This document shows positions 1 to 6,589 of a DNA stretch of 9,470 nt, piece after piece. Within the stretch, counting starts at the first letter, position 1. Each line of letters opens with the position of its first letter. The notes under the pieces are model-generated. The model worked only from the letters and a program-made list of their open reading frames with translations. It did not search any database and was not told the DNA's origin. The DNA lies in the NCBI GenBank assembly GCA_002308955.1, contig DBWJ01000042.1, forward strand, positions 1 through 9,470, written 5' to 3'. A program made the translations under genes and the position numbers. This DNA is from Lachnoclostridium sp. UBA1241 (GTDB taxonomy: Bacteria; Bacillota; Clostridia; Lachnospirales; Lachnospiraceae).

Positions 1-1
1 A

Positions 2-37
2 AAATCGCAAAATAAATCGCAAAATAAATCGCAAAAA
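2..37. repeat. A-rich 12-bp tandem repeat
   Basis: Three head-to-tail copies of a 12-base unit, AAATCGCAAAAT, lie at 2-13, 14-25 and 26-37; the third differs at its last base. The array runs into the A-tract that forms the tail of the neighbouring terminator. It may continue beyond the left edge of the window, so the copy number is a minimum. No function is evident. Replication slippage in a non-coding spacer is the simplest explanation. Confidence 0.75.
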
Positions 38-67
38 AATCCCGAAGAGCCGTCCCTTCGGGATTTT
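33..67 (-). terminator. Intrinsic terminator after the GH36-GT gene
   Basis: Positions 36-47 and 56-67 are perfectly complementary, giving a 12-bp stem around an 8-base loop. The core is CCCGAAG/CTTCGGG. On the minus strand the GC-rich core is followed by a run of seven T (39-33), partly inside the stem. It starts only a few bases after the TAA stop at 76-74, where a Rho-independent terminator for the transporter/GH36-GT operon is expected. The A/T flanks make the stem symmetrical, so it might also work in the opposite direction. Confidence 0.88.
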
Positions 68-73
68 CTTGTC

Positions 74-3000
74 TTACATTTCCGTTTCGGCCGCGAGTCT
101 TACACATTCGTAAGCCCCGTCATAATCACCGTTCTGTTTCATCTGATTGATCCGCCGGCAAATGTGAATGAAAAGCTCTTTGTCGGTAAGGAAGCGGTCA
201 ATCATGTCATTTGCCGCGGCATCCGTATCGCACTCGAAGGTACCGTCACCGGCCTCCTGCGAACAGATGGCGCCGTACACCTCGTGGCCGCCGATGTGTT
301 TCATGAACATCTTCGGAATCGGGTAATAAGCAAGCTCGCTCGGCTTCGTGATGAGGACGTCGCACTCCGGCATCAGCAGGTTGGTCGCGTAAACCGCCTT
401 GAAGATATCCGAATCGCAGATGATGGTCACGCCGTCAGCCGGTTCCTGCCGAAGCTCCTTAACATATTTTGTAAGGCCGTGGTAATCGTTTCGGAATTCG
501 TGCACGGAGACGTCGGAAAGAAGATCCGCAATCTTTTGATATACATCCTCGTGGTCTCCGAAATTGATCAGGACGGCTGCCTTCCCTTCCTTCACGTAAG
601 GAAGCAGGTGGGTGAGCATCGCCTTAAACTGCGCAAAGCCCGCACCGGCGCCGCCAACCGTCATCAGAAACCGCATCGGTGCGCCTTCCTGTGCCCTTTG
701 GATTCGAAGTGCATTGTCTTCCTCAAGGTTTACCAGAAGCTCGTGGTCAACATAACGTCCGACCATCCGGATTTCCTTCTCCGGAATGCCCATCAGGTTA
801 TCCTTCGAAAATCCGTGCAGCATCTTATACCCAAGATACGCAAAAGGCGTCTGCACCGTATGAATGGCGCCCTCCGAGAGGTGTAACGCCATCGGCCAGT
901 TGTCGGGGATGGCGTTGACGACATGCGTCATTCCCGCGTGAATCGCAGCCTGGCTCGGCCACACGTGCGTTGCGATATACGGAACATCCTTCGGAAGTGC
1001 CTTAAGAAGCGGCGTCAGAAGCTCCGCGTTCTTCTGGTCCGCGGCGTTATAGGTAATCTTTCGGAAGCCCTCCTTATTGAGCGGCTCCCACACGAAACGG
1101 TTGAACAGTCTCGATTTCTGCGAAATGCGGGACGCCGTCGAATACAAATCGTTCTGCTCGCGGATCATCTTGCTGCCCGTCGCGTCCAGGCCTGCCAGAT
1201 CGAGCCAGTACGGCGTATATCCGAGCGCCCTCGCGCACGAAGCCATCGCGATGCTGATGCGGTAATGCCCGAAGCCCATTCGGATATTCCCGACGACGAG
1301 CGGATTGTCCGTAAGCTCCGCCGGCTCATCCGAAAGCACCAGCTTTTTGATCCCGATGTTTGAAAGCGCCGGAACGTCCTCCGCCGCAAAATGGTACGTC
1401 TTCCCGGAGTCGTCTCCGTATTTTTTCAGATACTTCTGCTTCTTCCGCTCCGCCTTCCGAAGGGTAACCGCATCAATCCGGTTTCCGAAGATGACAGCGG
1501 ATTTGTCGGAGGCGATTTCGTTCGGGTCCGGTTTCGTCTTCTCCGCGAGAACGCCCCTTCGGTAATCGTAAGCAAAGAACCGCTTCTTTCCGTCCAGCTC
1601 AAATTCCGCAACGGCGTACCTGCCCTTATTCCGAAAACCGATCCGTCTCGCCCTTTTGAATATCGCCAGGGCATCCTCAAGGACTTCTTTCTTTTCTTCG
1701 TCGTATTCGCTGACCTGGTCGGATGTCATCAGAAGCGAACCGAACAGCGCGTTCATCTTCGTTAAAGCCTTCCTCTGGGCAAATGTCATATGAATGTTAT
1801 CATCCCGAAGAAGGAATACATCGGGATCATTCAGGAAAGCATGCCCGTCAAGACCGCTCCGGAATATCGTATTCTGAAGTGTAACTTTCGTGGAAACCCG
1901 CTCCGGATGGAACAGGCGCATATAGACGGAGTCGTCAAACTTAAGCGATACGTCCGGCCCGATGCGGCAGTAATCAAACCGCTCGAAGCCGTTTGAAAGC
2001 GTCGCCCCGCAGCCGAGAATCAGCCGGTCCGAAAGCTCCTCGCGAAGAAGCCCGTAGGCAAACTCCGCGGTCTCGCTTCTCGTCTTCCCTTTAAGCGGAC
2101 ACAGGTTCACCGCGTACAGGAAATCGAGTTTAAAGAAGTCAAACCCGAGTTCCTTATAGAAGCGGAGCACTTCCCGGATATAATCGACTGCCTCCGCCTT
2201 GTTCAGATCAAGCGGATAAAACCCGCTCCAGTTTCCGCCTGCATATATATAATTCCCGTCCGAATCCTTCGGAAACCAGTCCGTGTGCTCCTTAAAAAGC
2301 TTCGAATCCGTCTCCGCCACAAGCGGAGCCAGCCAGATTCCGGCTTTCATTCCTTTGCCGTGAATCTGCTCAACGATTTCCTTAAGCCCGTTCGGGAATT
2401 TCTCCGAATCAATGTCCATCCAGTCGCCGACATAAGATTCAAATCCGTCGTCAATCTGGAACAGGTCAAACCGTTCGTCGGCACCCGCAAGGGCATTGAG
2501 AATCAGCCCTTCACTGATGTTCTGATAATGGTTGTACCAGGAGGTATAGCCGAACAGCTTCCGGTCGGTCCGCGGCGTAAACCGGTTAAAGTATTCCCTG
2601 CCGTTTCGCGCCACCGTATAGTCGAATACCGTGAAGCTTTCGCCGGCCTTCAGTTCCCTGCCGCTTATGTCGCTCTCTAAAAGGATGCGGTTTTGGTCCT
2701 TATCAAACCAGATCAGAAGGTAAGCGTTTTTGTAATTCAGATTGCCGAAGAACAAAGGATTGCTGCCGGTCACGAAGCCAAAGTCAAATCCGACCGGCGT
2801 ATTCTTCCGATGCGCAAAGAACGCCTGCGACCCGTACGCCTTGAAGCGGTACTTCTCCTCCAGTTTCTTCGGCACCTTCGAAAGGTCATTGAGCGTCTCT
2901 CCGGGTGCTGTCTCCTTTGTCTCGGTCCAGGACTGATAGCCGTTCGCAAGAATCCTCTCCGCTTCCGCATAATCATACTTCAAAAAGTACTCCGCCTTGC

Positions 3001-3136
3001 CAAGAACCAGGTCGGCAAGCGCCGTAACGGTAATCACCCGATGACCGGCAGTCTTCTCATTTGTAACCGTAAGATTCTTATCGCTTTCCGATACGGTATA
3101 CTTCTGTCCGTCAATTAAGTAACTAAGCCGTAACAT
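74..3136 (-). CDS. GH36 alpha-galactosidase fused to a GT-B glycosyltransferase-like domain
   Basis: This is a 1020-residue cytoplasmic protein without signal peptide or membrane segment. Residues 1 to about 550 form a compact GH36 alpha-galactosidase: QIDDG at 227-231, the KLDF nucleophile motif at 336-339 (Asp338) and GPDVS with the likely acid/base Asp395. The 57-residue spacing is close to that of Thermotoga GalA. A lysine-rich linker (about 550-580) leads to a second domain. It has GFGH at 621-624, TVGGAGAG at 826-833 and KPSELAYY at 931-938, resembling MurG/MGDG synthase-type GT-B enzymes. GH36 enzymes remove terminal alpha-galactose; the donor and acceptor of the second domain are unknown. 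An ATG at 3166 is possible, but the ATG at 3136 has AGGAGG six bases upstream and is preferred. The gene overlaps the upstream symporter by 14 bases, suggesting translational coupling. The GH36 call is firm; the transferase call rests on motif resemblance. Confidence 0.9.
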   Translation of the reverse strand: MLRLSYLIDGQKYTVSESDKNLTVTNEKTAGHRVITVTALADLVLGKAEYFLKYDYAEAERILANGYQSWTETKETAPGETLNDLSKVPKKLEEKYRFKAYGSQAFFAHRKNTPVGFDFGFVTGSNPLFFGNLNYKNAYLLIWFDKDQNRILLESDISGRELKAGESFTVFDYTVARNGREYFNRFTPRTDRKLFGYTSWYNHYQNISEGLILNALAGADERFDLFQIDDGFESYVGDWMDIDSEKFPNGLKEIVEQIHGKGMKAGIWLAPLVAETDSKLFKEHTDWFPKDSDGNYIYAGGNWSGFYPLDLNKAEAVDYIREVLRFYKELGFDFFKLDFLYAVNLCPLKGKTRSETAEFAYGLLREELSDRLILGCGATLSNGFERFDYCRIGPDVSLKFDDSVYMRLFHPERVSTKVTLQNTIFRSGLDGHAFLNDPDVFLLRDDNIHMTFAQRKALTKMNALFGSLLMTSDQVSEYDEEKKEVLEDALAIFKRARRIGFRNKGRYAVAEFELDGKKRFFAYDYRRGVLAEKTKPDPNEIASDKSAVIFGNRIDAVTLRKAERKKQKYLKKYGDDSGKTYHFAAEDVPALSNIGIKKLVLSDEPAELTDNPLVVGNIRMGFGHYRISIAMASCARALGYTPYWLDLAGLDATGSKMIREQNDLYSTASRISQKSRLFNRFVWEPLNKEGFRKITYNAADQKNAELLTPLLKALPKDVPYIATHVWPSQAAIHAGMTHVVNAIPDNWPMALHLSEGAIHTVQTPFAYLGYKMLHGFSKDNLMGIPEKEIRMVGRYVDHELLVNLEEDNALRIQRAQEGAPMRFLMTVGGAGAGFAQFKAMLTHLLPYVKEGKAAVLINFGDHEDVYQKIADLLSDVSVHEFRNDYHGLTKYVKELRQEPADGVTIICDSDIFKAVYATNLLMPECDVLITKPSELAYYPIPKMFMKHIGGHEVYGAICSQEAGDGTFECDTDAAANDMIDRFLTDKELFIHICRRINQMKQNGDYDGAYECVRLAAETEM

Positions 3137-4532
3137 TTTCCGCCTCCTCTTCATGCGATTTCTCAATCACGTCCATGACACGTTTTTCGTCGTAGAACAG
3201 GATGATGACCATTGCAATGATGCAGAGCACCATGGCGATGACAAGGCTGATCCGGTAACCCGTTCCGTTGTTCTTGAGCACTTCCGCGCCGTCCACCGTC
3301 TCCTTGTACTGTCCGATAACCGCGAGCGAGGTGAAGATAATCATCGCGATGGACTGCCCGAGTTTAAAGGCGAACGTCCGGGCCGCATAGAACATCGCGT
3401 CGCGGTTCTCCCCGGTCAGCACGCAGTCGCTCTCCGCGATGTCCGCGACGATTGCCTGCGGAATCACGCCGAGAATCGAAAGCGGCACGCCCACAAGCAC
3501 GCAGATGATGAAGCCGTACGCGAGGTTCGGGATGAAGCTCACTTTTCCGGCGAAGCTCGATACGAGGAATGCGAACCCGAACAGCGCAAACCCGACGGTC
3601 AGAAGCTTCTTCTTGCCGAATTTGCGGGACAGGATGTTGACCACCGGATAACAGACAAATGTAACGAACGTCATGAAGATGAACAGCACCATATAGTTGT
3701 TGAGCGCGAGCAGGTTCTCCACGTAATAGATGAAGCCCGTGTTGAAGATCGTGATGCCGATCCAGTAGATGATGTCCGAAAGCACGAACACCTGAAAATG
3801 CTTATTCTTAAAGGTCTTCGCGAGGGATTTGAACGCGTTCTCGTTGACCGGAGGCGTATTGTCGTAATCCTTCTCGTTGATGAGGAACGCCGGCAGCAGC
3901 ATGCACAAAAGCGCAATCAGCGCAAGAACGGAAAGCACGAGTCTCGCGCAGAGGTAATAGTCCCAACCCGTTGCTTTCTGAACGGCTTCCCATAGCATTT
4001 TCCCGGAAAATGCCACGCCGGTACCGACGATGTACGTCAGCGAAATGTATGTCGAAATGTCCATGCGGTCCTTCTGGCTGCGGCCGAGCACCGGAATCAG
4101 GGCGTTGTACGGCGTGCAGTAAGCCGTCATGAAGATGTAAAACAGAATCATCGTCACGGCAAGCCATACGATGTTCGCCGTCGATTCGCCGCGCACCGGG
4201 CAGCAGAAGATGAGCACCGTAAGAAGCGCGAACGGAAACGCCGCGTAGCGCATGAACGGAATGCGCTTGCCGAGCCTGCTTCCGCATTTGTCCGACATGC
4301 TTGCAATCCACGGGTCGGTCACCGCGTCCACAATTCTTCCGAATGCCGTAATCAGCCCGATCACCGTAAGCCCGATGAAGGTCGCGCTTGTGACAAATGT
4401 GATGACACCGTTCCCGGTGGAGTCCGGCAGATAAAAGTTTACCAAAAGATTCGCAATGATGCCGGCAAGGATTGACCAACCGAGCTGGCCGACTGCGAAA
4501 ATCCATTTAATTTTTCCCGATACCGTTTTCAT
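3123..4532 (-). CDS. GPH-family (MelB-like) sugar:cation symporter
   Basis: A 469-residue integral membrane protein with about twelve hydrophobic segments, the usual size for the glycoside-pentoside-hexuronide:cation symporters. The family signature GRIVDAVTDP starts at residue 65. Asp69 and Asp73 match the spacing of MelB Asp55 and Asp59, which bind sugar and cation. DKCGSRLGKRIPFM (81-94) is the typical cytoplasmic loop that follows, and ADIAESD (363-369) is the second conserved loop. It should import a glycoside with Na+ or H+ across the cytoplasmic membrane. The downstream alpha-galactosidase overlaps it by 14 bases, so an alpha-galactoside such as melibiose or galactosylglycerol is a reasonable guess; sequence alone does not fix the substrate. 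The ATG is preceded by AAGGAGG with a five-base spacer (AGGAGG at 4538-4543). It is the first gene of its operon, behind a structured leader. Confidence 0.93.
   Translation of the reverse strand: MKTVSGKIKWIFAVGQLGWSILAGIIANLLVNFYLPDSTGNGVITFVTSATFIGLTVIGLITAFGRIVDAVTDPWIASMSDKCGSRLGKRIPFMRYAAFPFALLTVLIFCCPVRGESTANIVWLAVTMILFYIFMTAYCTPYNALIPVLGRSQKDRMDISTYISLTYIVGTGVAFSGKMLWEAVQKATGWDYYLCARLVLSVLALIALLCMLLPAFLINEKDYDNTPPVNENAFKSLAKTFKNKHFQVFVLSDIIYWIGITIFNTGFIYYVENLLALNNYMVLFIFMTFVTFVCYPVVNILSRKFGKKKLLTVGFALFGFAFLVSSFAGKVSFIPNLAYGFIICVLVGVPLSILGVIPQAIVADIAESDCVLTGENRDAMFYAARTFAFKLGQSIAMIIFTSLAVIGQYKETVDGAEVLKNNGTGYRISLVIAMVLCIIAMVIILFYDEKRVMDVIEKSHEEEAENVTA
3143..3148 (-). promoter_or_regulatory. 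Ribosome binding site fixing the GH36-GT start
   Basis: AGGAGG lies six bases before the ATG at 3136-3134. It sits inside the last codons of the upstream symporter gene, so the same bases encode its C-terminal Glu-Glu-Ala. This favours the start at 3136 over the in-frame ATGs at 3166 and 3154. The 15-base stretch from AGGAGG through the ATG is identical to the one before the DUF4236 gene at 9415. Confidence 0.8.
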
Positions 4533-4559
4533 GAATACCTCCTTCTGGTTACAGTTGAC

Positions 4560-4627
4560 GCAGGCTGCCTCGGAGGAGGATTTCTCCGAAGCTGAATTCT
4601 GCGAAATCCTCCTCCGGGCGCGCCTGC
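4560..4627 (-). promoter_or_regulatory. Leader hairpin before the symporter gene, with anti-Shine-Dalgarno arm
   Basis: Positions 4571-4584 and 4603-4616 form a perfect 14-bp inverted repeat around an 18-base loop. An outer 6-bp pairing (4560-4565 with 4622-4627) closes a larger imperfect stem. On the minus-strand RNA the first arm contains GGAGGAGG and the second CCUCCU (complement of 4574-4579). The second arm lies about 30 bases before the real AGGAGG of the symporter gene and could pair with it. No T-run follows, so it is not a standard terminator. Its role in control is inferred. Confidence 0.6.
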
Positions 4628-4632
4628 TGTTA

Positions 4633-4647
4633 TGTTCTATAAGAACA
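4633..4647. promoter_or_regulatory. Operator-like 15-bp palindrome
   Basis: TGTTCT and AGAACA form perfect 6-bp arms (4633-4638 and 4642-4647) around the three bases ATA. It lies just downstream of the -10 candidate of the symporter promoter, overlapping the expected transcription start, a common place for a repressor site. No regulator gene is in the window, and I cannot assign the site to a family. A second short palindrome, TTGGATTTCCAA at 4665-4676, overlaps the -35 candidate. Confidence 0.4.
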
Positions 4648-4676
4648 GTTTACGCCTTTTGCGTTTGGATTTCCAA
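4647..4676 (-). promoter_or_regulatory. Candidate promoter for the symporter/GH36-GT operon
   Basis: On the minus strand TTGGAA (4676-4671) is followed after 18 bases by TAAACT (4652-4647). Each matches four of six consensus bases of a housekeeping sigma factor promoter. The location is right: after the paaK terminator and before the leader hairpin. The match is weak, and activator or alternative sigma dependence cannot be judged. Confidence 0.35.
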
Positions 4677-4700
4677 TGATGCTTCCTGAAACTTTTCATT

Positions 4701-4738
4701 AAAAAAGCGATATTGTGGTTTTTGTGCCACAATATCGC
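4701..4738 (-). terminator. Intrinsic terminator after paaK
   Basis: Positions 4707-4718 and 4727-4738 pair perfectly over 12 bp around an 8-base loop. On the minus strand six T follow (4706-4701). The structure lies 27 bases after the paaK stop codon (4767-4765). It ends the iorA-iorB-paaK transcript and separates it from the symporter operon. Confidence 0.88.
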
Positions 4739-4764
4739 AATATTATGTGTCATTTTGAAAGTTT

Positions 4765-6006
4765 TTAGTTCTCTCTGTGGTCGAAGACGCGCTTTGCCTT
4801 CTTCTCGGTGCGCGGAAGCGTGCCGACCGGAACGACGGTAACCTTCGGGGTTACGCTCATGCGGGACTTGAAGAGGTCGCGGATCTTAAGCGCGGTACGG
4901 TCAAAGCTGACGCGTCCTTCGGCCTCGACGGTAACAAGGATGACGTCCCTGTTGATTTCGTCGTCGTGCGCAATGTCAATCTTGTACTCGCTCGATACGC
5001 CGTCCACCATGCCGAGGATTTCCTCTACCTGACTCGGGAACATGTTAACGCCGTGCACCTTGAACATATCATCGCTTCGCCCCTTGATGACGTCGAGGCG
5101 CGGGAATTTGCTGCCGCAAGGGCACTCGCCGGGGATGATGCGTGACATGTCGTGGGTACGGAAACGGATGAGCGGAGCGCCTTCCTTCACAAGCGTTGTG
5201 ATGACAACCTCGCCTTCTTCTCCGTCCGGAAGCGTCTTACCGGTCTTCGGGTCGATGATTTCGATGTATACGTAGTCGTCCCAATAATGCATGCCGGTTT
5301 CGTGGGAGCAGTTTATGCCGATGCCGGGGCCGTAAATCTCGGTCAGGCCGTAGATGTCATAGAGCTCCACGCCGAGTTCCTTATGGATATACGCGCGCAT
5401 CTTGTCGCTCCAGCGCTCGGAACCGAACACGCCTTTCTTCAGGTGAATCTGATCGCGGATGCCGCGGCGATTAATCTCCTCGGCAAGAAGAAGCGCATAG
5501 GATGAGGTTGCGGTCAGTACCGTCGACTTCAGATCAATCATCATCTGAATCTGCTTATCCGTGTTGCCGGGGCCGGTCGGGATGGCCATCGCGCCGAGCT
5601 TCTCACAGCCTGCCTGGAAACCGATTCCCGCGGTCCAGAGTCCGTAACCGGGCGTAATCTGGATGCGGTCCTTGTTCGTAATGCCCGCCATCTCGTAGCA
5701 GCGGGCGAACATGATTGCCCAGTCGTCCACGTCCTTCGCGGTATAAGGGATGATAACCGGCTTACCGGTCGTTCCCGAAGACGAATGGATTCTTACGACT
5801 TCCTCGTCCGGTACGGCCTGAATGCCGAGCGGATAAGCGTTTCTTAAGTCTGCCTTACTGGAGAAAGGAAGCTTCTCGAATTCTTCCTGACTCGCACAGC
5901 CGGTGATGCCGGCCTCCTCGTAAACTTTTCCGTAGTAGCTTCCGGATTTGATCAGGCGCTTGATCTGCGCGTCCACCTGGCGAAGCTGTGTCTCATTTAA
6001 TTGCAT
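4765..6006 (-). CDS. paaK: Phenylacetate-CoA ligase family (arylacetate:CoA ligase, AMP-forming)
   Basis: A 413-residue cytoplasmic adenylate-forming enzyme of the PaaK family, joining an arylacetate to CoA with ATP giving AMP and PPi. Visible motifs in order are the phosphate-binding SSSGTTGKP (75-83), IYGLTE (218-223), RFRTHD (281-286), the hinge GRSDDM (309-314) and C-terminal PRTEKKAKRV (398-407), in which Lys403 is the likely catalytic lysine. The usual glycine before that lysine is Lys402 here. CPCG at 295-298 is common in this family. The length is close to normal. Its ATG overlaps the end of iorB by 14 bases, with AGGAG six bases upstream, so the two are probably translated together. 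Next to an indolepyruvate oxidoreductase, its substrates are probably phenylacetate, 4-hydroxyphenylacetate or indoleacetate. The direction in the cell, acid activation or CoA release, is not determined. Confidence 0.92.
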   Translation of the reverse strand: MQLNETQLRQVDAQIKRLIKSGSYYGKVYEEAGITGCASQEEFEKLPFSSKADLRNAYPLGIQAVPDEEVVRIHSSSGTTGKPVIIPYTAKDVDDWAIMFARCYEMAGITNKDRIQITPGYGLWTAGIGFQAGCEKLGAMAIPTGPGNTDKQIQMMIDLKSTVLTATSSYALLLAEEINRRGIRDQIHLKKGVFGSERWSDKMRAYIHKELGVELYDIYGLTEIYGPGIGINCSHETGMHYWDDYVYIEIIDPKTGKTLPDGEEGEVVITTLVKEGAPLIRFRTHDMSRIIPGECPCGSKFPRLDVIKGRSDDMFKVHGVNMFPSQVEEILGMVDGVSSEYKIDIAHDDEINRDVILVTVEAEGRVSFDRTALKIRDLFKSRMSVTPKVTVVPVGTLPRTEKKAKRVFDHREN

Positions 6007-6589
6007 ATTGTGCTCCTATCTCCGCTCCCTTTTGGAATGCGGCCTTATTCGTATCCGTAAATCTGGCGGGGACGCGTTTCACAATCTCCCCGAGAACAAT
6101 CTCCTGCGGGATGCCGAGCCTTCCGGCTCCTGCTGCCACGCCGAGAATGGCGATGTTGAAATATCGGGACGAGCCGAACTCTTTGCTGAGTTCTTCGCCG
6201 TCTATGACGATGCAGTCACATTTGCCGCGAAGATACGAAAGCATCTCCGTCCCGTCGTAACCCGTGTCGTTAAGCGATTCCGTAACCGGCTTCACCGGAA
6301 CGCTGTTCACGATGACCGTGCCGCCCTTCTTCAGGTAGCAGAGGTTCCGCACCGCCTCGGAGGGCTCGAAAGCGAGAATCAGATCCGCGCTTCCGAAAGG
6401 AATCAACGGCGAGTACGCGTCATCGCCGATACGCACATGGCTCGTTACCGGGCCGCCGCGCTGCGCCATGCCGATCGTCTCGGCCGAATGCACCGCGTCT
6501 CCGTCAACCATCGCCGACGCGGCAAGAATCTTACTTGCGAGGACGGTTCCCTGACCGCCGACGCCGCAGATCAATATATCCTTCTTCAT
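5993..6589 (-). CDS. iorB: Indolepyruvate:ferredoxin oxidoreductase, beta subunit
   Basis: A 198-residue protein of the 2-oxoacid:acceptor oxidoreductase gamma-domain family, partner of IorA. Near the N-terminus is the glycine-rich GVGGQG (9-14). Residues 36-55 carry the family signature, including AETIGMAQRGG and then VTSHVRIG. The complex decarboxylates arylpyruvates to arylacyl-CoA and reduces ferredoxin. The size fits IorB, which is normally about 190-200 residues. An in-frame ATG at 6628 would add 13 residues inside iorA. The start at 6589 is preferred because it has AGGAGG (6597-6602) seven bases upstream, shares an ATGA overlap with the iorA stop, and begins MKKDILICGVGGQG as expected. 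No frameshift or missing motif is seen. Confidence 0.94.
   Translation of the reverse strand: MKKDILICGVGGQGTVLASKILAASAMVDGDAVHSAETIGMAQRGGPVTSHVRIGDDAYSPLIPFGSADLILAFEPSEAVRNLCYLKKGGTVIVNSVPVKPVTESLNDTGYDGTEMLSYLRGKCDCIVIDGEELSKEFGSSRYFNIAILGVAAGAGRLGIPQEIVLGEIVKRVPARFTDTNKAAFQKGAEIGAQYAIK

Noticed and set aside
164..886. Plus-strand open frame of 240 codons opposite the GH36-GT gene
   Set aside because: It is antisense to a gene with clear motifs, shows no family signature, and looks like an artefact of codon bias on the other strand.
3137..3166. Longer GH36-GT start at the ATG at 3166
   Set aside because: It would add an Arg/Lys-rich ten-residue tail and ignore the well-placed AGGAGG before the ATG at 3136.
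3153..3995. Plus-strand open frame of 280 codons opposite the symporter
   Set aside because: The product is extremely rich in Arg, His, Asp and Glu with no recognisable domain, typical of the complement of a membrane protein gene.
4560..4627. The leader hairpin as an intrinsic terminator or attenuator
   Set aside because: On the minus strand no T-run follows the stem; the downstream bases are mixed.
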